Under the pieces are notes generated by a model that was not told the origin of the DNA, made no database searches, and saw nothing but the letters and a program-made list of their open reading frames with translations. DNA of 64,000 bases, taken from positions 790,451 through 854,450 of the forward strand of contig NZ_LT891970.1 in assembly GCF_900186505.1 (NCBI RefSeq), read 5' to 3'. The translations under genes and the position numbers were made by a program. Shown piece by piece: positions 34,770 through 45,200 of this stretch. This stretch comes from Enorma phocaeensis (GTDB lineage: Bacteria > Actinomycetota > Coriobacteriia > Coriobacteriales > Coriobacteriaceae). Position 1 is the first letter of the stretch. Every line of letters begins with the position of its first letter.

Positions 34770-37442
34770 CTACTCCGTGCGCAGCGCCGTAACGGGATCC
34801 TTCTTGGCCGCCATGCGCGATGGCGCCAGGCCCGCCGCCAACGACAGCACGACGGAGATCACCACGAGCGCGATGCCCGGCCCCAACGGCACCGCCGCAA
34901 GGTTCTCGACCCCCGCCACCTGGTAGATGATCATGTTCACCGGAATGTCGAGCGCCACCGTGATCCCCACGCCCAGAGCACCGCTCACCAGGCCGATGAT
35001 GAAGGTCTCAGCCGTGAAGATGCGGCTCACGTCGCGTTTGCTCGCGCCGATGGCGCGCAGGATGCCGATTTCCTTCGTTCGCTCGAGCACGCTGATATAG
35101 GTGATGATGCCGATCATGATGGAGCTCACCACGAGCGAGATCGCCACGAACGCGATGAGGATGTAGGTAAGGGCGTTCACGATGTCGGTCACACTCGACA
35201 TGAGCATCCCCACGATGTCCGTGTACTGGATCTCGGTCCCCTCGCCAGCGGAACGGATCTGCTCGTTGTACTCGTCGATGAGCGCGTCGATCTGCTCCTT
35301 TGCCTCGAAGTCGATCGGATAGATGTTGATGCTCGCCGGGTCGTCGAGGTCCGCCTTGCCCAGGATCTCGAGGTTGCCCTCGTAGGTTGCGTTATCGGTC
35401 TGCGCGGCCATCTGCTCGGAGAACGCCGCGGCGATGTCCTCGTCGCTCATGCCGTCCTCGCGCAAGCCGTCCACGTAACTTTGCAGCTGGGCTCCCTGGT
35501 CACCAGGCATCTGGGCGATCATGGCCTCGATTTCCTCCATGGAGAGGTTCAAGCTCACGTCGTCGGGGAAGGTCAGGCCGGTGAAGATGTCCGTCGTGGG
35601 ATCTGCCTCCTGCGCCTGGACCGCCGGGCTCGCATCGACCTCGTCGATGAGGTGCTCCATGAGCTCGGGCGTGTAGAGCACCGCACCCCAGTTGCTGCCG
35701 CTGGCGTTGTCCTCGCTCGGCCGCACGATGCCCACCACGCGCACCTCATCGGCCGCGTCCACGGCTTCGCGCATGTAGGCGTCGTCTTCGCTCATGTTCG
35801 CCCAGGTACCGTCCGCCTGCTCGGCGTACTTCGCGCTCTCGGGCAGCAGCTTGAAGGTGAGCGACATGAGATCGTCGTAGGTGTAGGTGGTCGTCTCGCT
35901 CGCCTCGACCCGCTCGCCCGCGATGACGTCCGCCATCATGCCGCGCAGCTCGCTTTGGTCCATAAGGCCCAGCGCGTAGAGCGTGTAGTCAGAGATGCGG
36001 TCATTGCGGTCGACGTAGATCACGACCTCGTTCCATGCCTCGGGCATGCGGCCTGCCACCACGTCGTAGTCGCGCTCCCAGGTATCGCGGTTGGGCAACA
36101 GCGCGGTCCACACGTCGTAGGCCGTCCCGCCGCCGCCCGACATGCTCGTGAGCATCTCGGTCTGGGTGTCGCCCATCGCGATGCCGAGCGAGTCCAGCAC
36201 GGTGGCGGGGTTCACCTGCACCGCGCCGTCGCTCGTGTCCGACGCGTAGACGTTGAGCGGGGTGTCGTAGCCGTACTCGATATCGGTTACGAGGCTCTGG
36301 ATGTCACCGGGATTCGTCTCGAGCCACGCCTTGATGGCCTCCATATCGTTCTCGGTGGCGCCGTTTGCCACACCCGAGACCATGTCGGTCACCAGATCCT
36401 TGGACTCGATCGCACCCGAGGTGTTCGCAGAGCTTATCTCGTCGCTCGATCCCATCATGGAGGTCATCATGCTCGCCATATCCATGCTGGTGGCGTTGAT
36501 GGTGAGCGGGTAGCTCCCCATGGTGGATTCCTCGGTCTCGGTGATGTAGTTCTGCGCGCCGTCCGAGAGCGAGAGGATCAGCGCGATGCCGATGATGCCG
36601 ATCGACCCCGCGAACGCCGTGAGGAACGTGCGCCCCTTCTTGGTCATGAGGTTGGTGAACGACAGCGAGAGCGCCGAGCGGAAGCTCATCGACCGCTTCC
36701 CCTTGCGGGCATCCGCCACGGCGTGCGCCTGGATCTGCTCTTGGGTGAGACGCTCACGCACCGGGTCCACCGGATCGGAGTCGCTGGTGATGAGGCCATC
36801 CTTGATGCGAACGATGCGATCGGAATACTCTTCCGCGAGCTGCGGGTTGTGCGTCACCATGATGACGAGCCGATCGCGGGAGAGCTCCTTCAAGATCTCC
36901 ATGACCTCGACGGAGGTATCGGTATCGAGCGCTCCGGTCGGCTCGTCAGCGAGAATGATCTCGGGGTCGTTCACGAGGGAGCGGGCGATGGCCACGCGCT
37001 GCATCTGTCCGCCGGAGAGCTGGTTGGGCCGCTTCTTGAGCTGCTCGCCCAGGCCCACGCGGCGCAGGGCCTCTTCTGCACGGCGGCGGCGCTCGGCCTT
37101 GGGCGTACCCGAGAGCAGCAGCGCCATCTCCACGTTGGCGAGCACTGTCTGGTGCGGAATGAGGTTGTAGCTCTGGAACACGAAGCCCACGGAATGGTTG
37201 CGGTACGTATCCCAGTCGCGATCGAGGTAGCTCTTGGTGGAACGGCCGTTGATGACGAGGTCGCCCTTGGTGTACTGGTCGAGCCCGCCGATGATGTTGA
37301 GCAGCGTCGTCTTGCCGCAGCCAGACTGGCCGAGGATGCTCACGAACTCCTTGTCCCTAAACGTGACCGAGATGCCCTTGAGCGCGTGGACGACCGAATC
37401 GCCCGATGGATAGTCTTTGGTGATGCCTTTGAGTTCGAGCAC
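34770..37442 (-). CDS. MacB-like ABC transporter, fused ATPase and permease
   Basis: An 890-residue fusion. GTG 37442 is the best start (AGGAAGG seven bases upstream) and begins LELKGITKDYPSG as in this family; the open frame reaches 37463. The ATPase domain (1-230) has Walker A GQSGCGKT (38-45), LSGGQMQR, LADEPTGALD and MVTHNPQLAEEYSDR. A first membrane helix near residue 275 is followed by a large extracellular region (~300-760) rich in Asp, Met and Ser, then three FtsX-type helices ending SRMAAKKDPVTALR. It likely exports or releases a peptide or lipid substrate. Confidence 0.9.
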   Translation of the reverse strand: MLELKGITKDYPSGDSVVHALKGISVTFRDKEFVSILGQSGCGKTTLLNIIGGLDQYTKGDLVINGRSTKSYLDRDWDTYRNHSVGFVFQSYNLIPHQTVLANVEMALLLSGTPKAERRRRAEEALRRVGLGEQLKKRPNQLSGGQMQRVAIARSLVNDPEIILADEPTGALDTDTSVEVMEILKELSRDRLVIMVTHNPQLAEEYSDRIVRIKDGLITSDSDPVDPVRERLTQEQIQAHAVADARKGKRSMSFRSALSLSFTNLMTKKGRTFLTAFAGSIGIIGIALILSLSDGAQNYITETEESTMGSYPLTINATSMDMASMMTSMMGSSDEISSANTSGAIESKDLVTDMVSGVANGATENDMEAIKAWLETNPGDIQSLVTDIEYGYDTPLNVYASDTSDGAVQVNPATVLDSLGIAMGDTQTEMLTSMSGGGGTAYDVWTALLPNRDTWERDYDVVAGRMPEAWNEVVIYVDRNDRISDYTLYALGLMDQSELRGMMADVIAGERVEASETTTYTYDDLMSLTFKLLPESAKYAEQADGTWANMSEDDAYMREAVDAADEVRVVGIVRPSEDNASGSNWGAVLYTPELMEHLIDEVDASPAVQAQEADPTTDIFTGLTFPDDVSLNLSMEEIEAMIAQMPGDQGAQLQSYVDGLREDGMSDEDIAAAFSEQMAAQTDNATYEGNLEILGKADLDDPASINIYPIDFEAKEQIDALIDEYNEQIRSAGEGTEIQYTDIVGMLMSSVTDIVNALTYILIAFVAISLVVSSIMIGIITYISVLERTKEIGILRAIGASKRDVSRIFTAETFIIGLVSGALGVGITVALDIPVNMIIYQVAGVENLAAVPLGPGIALVVISVVLSLAAGLAPSRMAAKKDPVTALRTE

Positions 37443-37606
37443 GAGAAGCCTTCCTAGCAGCATGGCGCGGTCATGGATGGACGCATTATCTCGTTGTACC
37501 CCATCATCATGCGGCTATCCTAAAACGCGCGGATTTCGCGCATGCTCTAGAAGCCTTCCACCGGCTTCCTTAACCGTTCGCAACGCCACCTCGCGCATCG
37601 CGCCAT

Positions 37607-37666
37607 CGCTTCACGAATCGCAGCACCGCTTCGCACGTCGCAGTACCGCTTCGCAGACCGCGGCAC
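37607..37666. repeat. 20-bp degenerate tandem repeat
   Basis: Three units of about 20 bases of the form CGCTTCGCACGTCGCAGTAC in the 267-base spacer between the MacB-like and HTH genes. Units differ at three to five positions. No gene is seen in this spacer. Confidence 0.5.
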
Positions 37667-37709
37667 CACCCATCAGCTCGATATTGTCGGATTTCCGAAG
37701 CCTTGGCTG

Positions 37710-38219
37710 CTATTCCCCTCGCGCATTTCTCCACCGGTAGTAGCCGCCTACCGAGACGCCGAGCTCCTCGCACGCCGTGGAGATGGCGAAATCGGGGTCT
37801 TCCTCGTGCAGCCGGTCGATGAGCTCGAAGCGGAGCGACTTGCGCACCACATGGATGTTCCGAGCATCAGCAAGCTCGACCAGCCCTTGGAGCGCCGCAA
37901 CGCGCGTCTTGAGGTCGCGATTCTGCTGTCGTATATCGCGCTGCTCGGCGGCAACCTTGATGTCGGATGTCGAGGAGGCCGGGTCTTTGGGTCCTCGCCA
38001 ACGCGCTATGCAGCGCTCGATGCGCTTATAGCCGATGAATGCCGGGTCGAGCCCCGCCTCGCGGAAGATCGCCGCAGGCGATTCGCCTGCATAGTAGCGC
38101 TCCATGCATGCGTTCCTGAACTCGGGAGCATACGAGATCGTGTCATCGCCCACCGCGGCCACAGCAGGAAGCGACTCCAAGTAGGCGCGCTCTTCCGAGG
38201 TGAAGGTGCGGTTTGCCAT
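37710..38219 (-). CDS. IS3-transposase-derived HTH protein
   Basis: A 169-residue protein starting at ATG 38219 behind GGAGG. The N-terminal half (about 20-80: PEFRNACMERYYAGESPAAI, then FREAGLDPAFIGYKRIERCI) is like an IS3-family OrfA HTH. A helical/coiled region follows (AAEQRDIRQQNRDLKTRVAAL). The C-terminus (LRFELIDRLHEEDPDFAI, ACEELGVSVGGYYRW) matches the N-terminal HTH of IS3 OrfB, but the DDE catalytic domain is missing and no IS ends are seen. It is either a decayed transposase or a domesticated DNA-binding protein; the intact frame and ribosome site favour a retained gene. Confidence 0.65.
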   Translation of the reverse strand: MANRTFTSEERAYLESLPAVAAVGDDTISYAPEFRNACMERYYAGESPAAIFREAGLDPAFIGYKRIERCIARWRGPKDPASSTSDIKVAAEQRDIRQQNRDLKTRVAALQGLVELADARNIHVVRKSLRFELIDRLHEEDPDFAISTACEELGVSVGGYYRWRNARGE

Positions 38220-39282
38220 GTTGATCCTCCAAGCAAGCTCCATAGGGGTGGACAGGACGAATGCGGCGCTCGAACGGTGGCCGCTCCCCACCGGAACGCC
38301 GGTGGGTACCAAGGCAGGCGGATCGTGCTGAAAAATGTTATGGCCCCCCTCGATAATATTCCCTTTCACCAATATCTCGCCGGTCTGAGACGTTGTTGTT
38401 CGACAATCGAAACGATATTGTAAACAAGATGCTTTTATTCCCGGGAACCCTCGGGTGCGCTCAAGTTCCGGTTCAGAGACGAATCCCATGCTCGATCATC
38501 ACCCGAGGAACGCCGCCGTCCGAAACGGCGCCCCCGAACGCAGATCCAGCCCGAAATGGCGCCCGACCCGGAATGGTCCTCCATCTCGGAATGGCTATCT
38601 GCCCGCATCTCGATGAATTTATTTATAAATTCATTTCTTTGAGATCCCTCCGGATGGACAGAATCGGCTTCTCAAAGGCCGATTCTGTCCGATTTGAGGG
38701 ATCTCGATTTTTCACCGCTTCTCGAGATGCGGTGATATAGACATTCCGTGCCCCCGGGAGCCCTCGGGCGAGCCACGGCCCCCGGTTCAGAACCGGGAAC
38801 CCTTTCCTCGGCAGCACCTTGGGGAGCGCTGCCGCCCGAAACGGCGTGCCCAGTCGAAGATCCAGCCCGTAATGGCCGCCCGACCCGGAATGGCCATCTG
38901 AGAGCATCTCGATGAATTGATTTATATATAAAATCCGCCGAGGTCCCTCTGGATGTACAGAATCGGCTCCTCAAAGGCCCATACTGTCCAATTTGCGGAA
39001 TCTCGAATTTTGAGCTCATCTCGAGATTCTGGAATATGGACGTTTCCCTCGTCTCCGCGCTCGCCGCGCGAGAAATGCCGGCGCTGTGCGCGCCGCACGG
39101 CATAAGCTGGCACGGACGACACCGCGCGCGGCGTAACGGAGTCCGGCATCCATGGAAAACGGGGCGCCCGCTCGATTGAGCGGACGCCCCGCGTCCCTTA
39201 TCTTGCAGCCGACATCCAGCGGTACCCGAATCTGCCCCCCTGGCCGGCAGCTATCGCACGTCGGCCCTCACGGCCGCCTGCC
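38220..39282. repeat. Spacer with two tandem nested-palindrome units (copies C and D)
   Basis: 1,063 bases without a gene, downstream of the giant adhesin. It holds two head-to-tail units of about 300 bases (about 38438-38747 and 38757-39050), each with a GC-rich lead (CGGTTCAGA, GATCCAGCCCG, CGACCCGGAATGG) and a palindromic core. Core C is 38588-38747, core D 38887-39047. In C the nested arms are CCGCATCTCGA / TCGAGATGCGG (outer), GAGATCCCTC / GAGGGATCTC (middle) and GGACAGAATCGG / CCGATTCTGTCC (inner). Units are diverged from each other. The adhesin terminator lies at 39156-39190. Confidence 0.8.
39156..39190 (-). terminator. Rho-independent terminator of the giant adhesin gene
   Basis: Stem GGGGCGCCCGCTC (39161-39173) and GAGCGGACGCCCC (39178-39190) with one mismatch and a four-base loop; leftward it is followed by GTTTTCC. 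It lies 93 bases past the stop. Confidence 0.85.
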
Positions 39283-42200
39283 TTACCGAGCCTTGCGGCG
39301 GCGTCGCAGCTCACCCGCCATGATCAGCAGCGCACCGCTCGCGACCAGGTAGCCCGCCATGGGCAGCAGGTCGCCGGTCGAGGTGAGCCGGTCGAGCAGC
39401 GGCGTAGGCTCGTCCACCGCGGTCACGGTAAGTCCATCGTCCGACACGTAGTAGCCGGCCGAGCGCTGGCCGAGGAACCCGGCAGAGGAGGTAGCCTCGC
39501 CGCTCACGGAGCCATCGTTGGCCACCGTGAAGGAGAAGTCGCCCGCTATGAGCTCATAGCCCTCGGGTGCCACCGTCTCGGTCAGGGTGTAGGTCTCCCC
39601 GGCCACGAGTCCTTCGAGCGCCGCGGTACCATCTTCGGCGACCGCGACCGTGCTCTCGGTGGTTCCGTCCGCGAAGGTGCCCTCGATGCGGAACTCAGCG
39701 CCCGCAAGCGCACCGCCGCCGGTGCTCACCTTGGCAAGGTCGACTTGGACGACCTCGTCGGCAACGGTCACCACGGGCGTATCGCCCGCATTGTCGACCT
39801 GGACGAGACGTGCGACTCCCTCGGGCGTATCGCCTGCGAGCGCCACCGTGCCGTCCTCGTAGACGAGCAGGGTGATCGGGTCGATCGCCCGGTAGCCGTT
39901 CGGCGGAACCGTCTCGGTGAGGACGTAGGCGCGACCCTCGGGCGAGCCCGCGAGCTGGAGATCCGTGAACACGGCGCCGAACTCATCGGACGTGAAGGTC
40001 TTCGAGGCCGAGCCGTCCGGGAAGGTGCCCTCCACCGGCTCGAGCGTGAACTCGGCCCCGGCGAGCGCCTGGCCGCCCTCATCGGTCTTCACGAGCGAGA
40101 CGCCGAGCACCCGGTCGAGCACCTCGACCGAATCTTGCGCAGCGCCCACCGTGAAGCCGTCGGGGGTATTGCCCACCACGGTTATCGTGCCGTCCGCAGC
40201 AACGTCGAACGTAAGGGTATCCGTCAGGAGCTCGTAGCCTGCAGGCGCCACGGTCTCGGCGAGCACATAGCGGCTGCCGGCTTTGAGACCCGCAAGCACC
40301 ACGGAGCCGTCATCGCCCGTGATACCGCTAATGACCTGCGGCTCCCCTGTGCTACCAGCAGGCAGCACCTCGGTGAGGGTGAACTCGGCGCCCGCGAGGT
40401 AGACCTTGCCGCCGTCGGCGCCCGCGGCCTTCACGACCGTGAGCTCAGCCGGCGTGTCGGCGACGGTGATGAGGGCGATGCCCGTGCCGTCGTCATGCGT
40501 GACGGTGTAGGTACCCGAGCCGTCCGTCGGCGCGAGCGTGCCGTCCGCGGCCCCGGCGACCTCGACGGTGCCGTCCGCGGCGACCGTGAACTCCACGGTG
40601 CCCGCGAGCTCGAAGCCCTCGGGCGCCGTGACCTCGGTCACCTGGTAGGTGCCACCAGTCGCGACCTCTGCCTCCAAGGTGATTAGGCCGTCCACGTCAC
40701 TGATGTAGCTGCGCACCTCTTGGCCGCCGCCCGCCCACGTGGAGGTTCCGGCGGGCTTGATCTCGAACACGGCGCCCGCGAGCGGCGTGCCCGCGGCGTC
40801 GGTCTTGAGGAGCTGCACGCGCGTCGCCGGGTCGGTCACCGTGATAGTGGCCACGCCGGTCTGGCCGTCGAAGGCGATGCCGTAGACGGACTCATCGTAG
40901 TCGCCCAGCGGGACGATCTCGCCGTGGTCGCCCACCGTGAAGGTGAGCTCGGCCGTCATGTCCTCGTAGCCCTCGGGGTAGATGTCCTCGCGGATGGTAT
41001 AGGTGCCGCCCACGAGCAGCTGCTCGATCTCGAGCGGGCCGGCGTCCGTCGTGGTGTAGCGGTCGTTCTCGGTCGTGCCGTCGGCGAACGTCGTGCCGTC
41101 GGCCGGCTCGACCACGAAGCGCGCGCCCACGAGGTTCTGCGAGCCGTCGTCGCCGTTCTTCTGGAGCTTCACGGTTACCGGGCGGTTGGTCGCGGTGATC
41201 GTCACCTGGCTGTACTCGAGCTTGAAGAGCGGGTCGTTGTCCGCCGTGCCGTCGACCGTCACCGTGCCGTCGTGGTGCATGGTCACAGTGATGCTGCCCT
41301 GCGCGCAGGCGTAGCCCGCGGGCGCCGCGACCTCCTCGATGCGGTAGGTGCCGCCGTCGACGAGCTCACCCGTGATGTTCACGAACTCGACGTTGCCCGT
41401 CGCGAAGTCCTTGGGGTCCGTCGTGCCGTCGGCGAACGCGCTGCCACCGACCGGGGTCACGCTGAAGGTCGCGCCGGTGAGCGCGCCGCCCGCCTCGTCG
41501 ACCTTGCGGAGCGTGAGACCCGTCTGGGTGTTCACCACGTTGCCGAGGTTGACGTCAAGCGATGCAGAGCCGTCAGCGAGGCGGCCGATGGTGAACGCCT
41601 GGGTGGTCACCATGCCGCCGGCACCCGTGGTGCCGTCCGGCGCGACGTGCTCGTAGCCCGGGGCGGCCTGGGTCTCGACGAAACGGTAGGTGCCCCAGGA
41701 CAGGTTCTCGAGGGTCAGCACGCCGCTCGTGTCGCCGAGCGACTCAGGAGCGCCGGCGCTCAGGGTGCCGTCCTGGCCCTCGGTGACCCTGTAGCGGTTG
41801 CCGGTCACCAGGTTGGTGATGGCGTCCTCCCAGTTCCCGCTCTCCGGGTCCTGACGCTGGAGCGTGAAGACCGCGCCGTTGAGCTGCTCGCGCGTCTGCG
41901 CGTCGATCTTGGTGAGGGTCACCGTGCCCGGCAGGCGCGTGTTCGCGACGCCGGCCGCATCGAGCGTGCCGTACCGGACGTCCACGCGGAGCGCCTCGCG
42001 GGCGCCCGCATCCATAAGGTTGAATTCGCCGTTATGGTCCTCGTTTTCAAGCTCGAACGTGATAGTGAGCGGGTTCTGCGCGTCGACCTCATAGCCGGGG
42101 TTGGCCGTCTCGGTCAGGCGGTAGGTGCCCTTGCGGTTGAGCTGCGTCGAAATGGTCAGGTCGCCGTTCGCGTCGGTCCTGAGGGCAGGCGCCACCGTCG

Positions 42201-45200
42201 ACCAGCTGGTGCTGCCAGGCGCCTGGTACTCGAGCTTGAAGGTCGCGCCCGAGATGCCGCCCTGATCCGGGTCGTCCGCATCGTACTTATGGAGCGTCAC
42301 CGTCGCGCCAAACTGCTCGTTGATGAGCACGGTTGCCGGGTTCTGCTCCGCGTTGTCGCGCACCGTCACCGTCTCGCCGTGGTTATCCTCGGTGATCTGG
42401 AAGGTGAAGACGGCGTCCTCGCCGTCCGGCAGGTAGGCGCTATCGCTCGTGGAGGTCTCCACGAGGTAGTACGTGCCGGGCAGCAGGCCGTCCCCGGTCC
42501 GCTTGTGCTCGTCATCGCCGCCGTTAATGTACTCTTGGCCAGTACCGATGCCTGTCTTGGAGTTGTACATGCCGTTCGAGCCGGTCCTGATGCCCTCGAC
42601 CATGAGGACATCCTGCGAGCCCTCGCTCAGGTCGGGCGCATCACCGACGGCGCGGTACAGGTCGAAGGTCGCCCCGTTGATGCCGGCGCCGCTCGCCCCG
42701 CCGAGGCGCTTCGTGAAGCTGAAGTACCCGCGGAAGATCGGGTCCTCCACGGTGAGCGTCAGGCGGCCGTCCTCGACCGAGACACTTCCCTCCTCGCCCG
42801 CGCCAAGCGTGAGCTGCGTACCATTGTTATCGTCGGCATAGCCGTTTCGGCTGGCGGAGATGGTGAACGTCACCTCGTCCATGCGCGCGTAACCATCGGG
42901 CACGGCGCCGGTCTCTACCACGGTATAGGTGCCCGTGGGGATGCCCACGAACCAGCCGGCGTTATCGCCCGTCATCGGGACCGCGCCGTTGCCGCTCGTG
43001 ACGGCGCCGCCGTTGCCGGTCCCGTTAGGCCACACCGCCCTCTGCTCGGCTCCGCCGGGCCACACCCAGCTGGAGACGGTGCCGTCGGGGGCCTTCTGCC
43101 ACACGCCGTAGACACGCCCGTGCTGCATGATGGCGAGCTCGAGCGTCACGTCGCCCTGGTCGATCTCGGTCGTGCCGTCGTTCGTGTCATCGACCTTGTC
43201 GAGCGTGAAGCGCGTGGCCACGTTCTGGATGGCTCCGGCGGTCTGGTCGCCGGTGTCCGCATCGCCCGCGCCGGTGGTGGTGCCATCGCTCACGGCATAG
43301 TAGCCCGCCACCGAACCGTCTTTTTCGACGGCGCGGTAATAGAGCTGGTTGCCGTTCTCATCGAGCTTGGGCAGGCTGCTGTATGCCCATGTCCATGTGA
43401 CGCCCTCGATCGTCCACGTCGCCTCGGGCGCGTGGGTCGCATCCTCGCCGTACTCATACGTCACGTTCGTCCAGCCGGACGCAAGGGTCTCATCCGTCGT
43501 CGACTGGAGCGTCAGCTCGGGCGTGACGTCATCGCCGGGCTGGCTCGGCGCGATGCCCGTGCCGTGGTCGTCCCACGTCTTGGTGCCGCTGAAGCCGATC
43601 AGTTCGGTCGAGTTCACAAAGGTCTGGTTCACACCGTCGCCGTTGAGCTCGGTGCTGTCGCCCTCGACCGTCGCCATACCGTCGCCGAGGTTCTCATTCA
43701 GGGGGCTCTCGACATCGTACGCATCGGGCACGACCTCGACGGCGCGGTACTCGTACGCACGGCCGCCAGCGTCGTACATTGGCAGACCGGTGAAGGTCGC
43801 CGTCGCCTCGTTGATAACGTCGCCGTTGCCGTCCAGCATGGCGGAGCGGACGGTCGCCTCGATCTGGTTGTTGTTGACATCGGTCACATAGGACCACTCG
43901 CCGTCTCCGATGCGTTGCTGCAGGCGATACGTTACCGTCCAATACGTCGATTCATCGGCGTTCTGCACCTCATCGCGCAGGCCCCACATGTTGGACTCGT
44001 CGTCCCACACCTTCTTGATGGAGAGCTGCGTGGACTCGAGCCTGTTGGTGATGGTCGTCGCGCTCTCGATCTCGTTGCCCTGGCCGGGGCCGAGGACGTT
44101 CTCCGTCTGCTCGGTCACGCCCGCGCCGTGGTACGAGAGGGTCGTTTCGTAGGTGATCTCGCAGCTGCCGTCGTCATGGGTCGTATCGCCGTTCTGGGCG
44201 ATGTCAACGTCCACGGGGGACTGCGAGCTCGCCGTCTGCGTCATCGAGGACTCGACCACGCGGTACTGCACGTTGTAGCTCGTGTCCGCGTCGTTCGTGA
44301 CCACGGTGGGCACGCTCTCCCAGGTGTAGGTCCAGTTGTTGGCTGCGCTGAGCGTCTGCGTCTCGATCGGCTGCTGCGAGTTCGGCAGGGGCCTGTTCAT
44401 GCCGCTCGCGCCGAACGCCACGTCGGCGTCCGCCCATGCGGACCAATCGGTCGAGCCGACCACCTGATAGCGCGCCTGGAGCGTCACCTCGATGGAGACG
44501 GGGCGCAGGTTCCACTGGTTGCCCTCGTCCTGCCAGACCTTGGTCACGGTCACGCTGCCGTCAAGGCCGTTCACCAGCTCGGAGATCTCGCCGGTGTACT
44601 CATCGGTCGTGCCCTGCACCAGGTCGGTGCCCTGGCCCTCGCCCGTGCCGGTGATGACGCGGTACGAGGTGCTGCCGTCCGGCAGCCGCTCGGTCACCTT
44701 GTAGGTCCAGGCGTTGCCGTCGGGCGCCCACTGCTCGAGGTTCGAGATGGTGTACGTCCAGGTGTCGTGCTGGTCGGTAGCGCTATCGATCTGCGTCCAC
44801 TCGAGATACGCCGGCGCCTCGTCGTTCACGTAGTTGAGCTGGACGGTGTGCTCTGCGATGTTCTCGGTATAGCGCGAGAGCGTGAGGATGACGGAATCCG
44901 GGCGCGGGCCGTAGTAGCCGCCGTAGTCCTCCCAGCGCTTGGTACCCGTGAGCTCGAGCGTATCGCGGTGGTAGCTGTTGGCGAAGGTCACGTCGACCAT
45001 CTGGTCGTAGGTCTTGGTGGTGGTGCCGTCATCGCCCGCGTTCTCGGTCGCCGCGACCACGAGGGTCTTGCCGTCGCCATCCATGAGGTCATCGGAGCGC
45101 ATGCCCTCCGAGCCGTCGGCGAGCTCGACGGTCTCACCCGTCTTGAGGTCGCCGCTGCCCAGGCTCAGGTCGCCCAGGCCCACCGTGGTGGTGTAGCCGT

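Noticed and set aside
34563..37457. A 964-codon open frame on the + strand opposite the MacB-like gene
   Set aside because: Antisense shadow: the reverse strand has complete ABC motifs (Walker A, LSGGQ, Walker B), while this frame is His/Arg/Asp-rich with no motif.
37570..37773. A small reverse-strand frame between the MacB-like and HTH genes
   Set aside because: It reads through the 20-bp tandem repeat and overlaps the end of the HTH gene in another frame; composition is low complexity.
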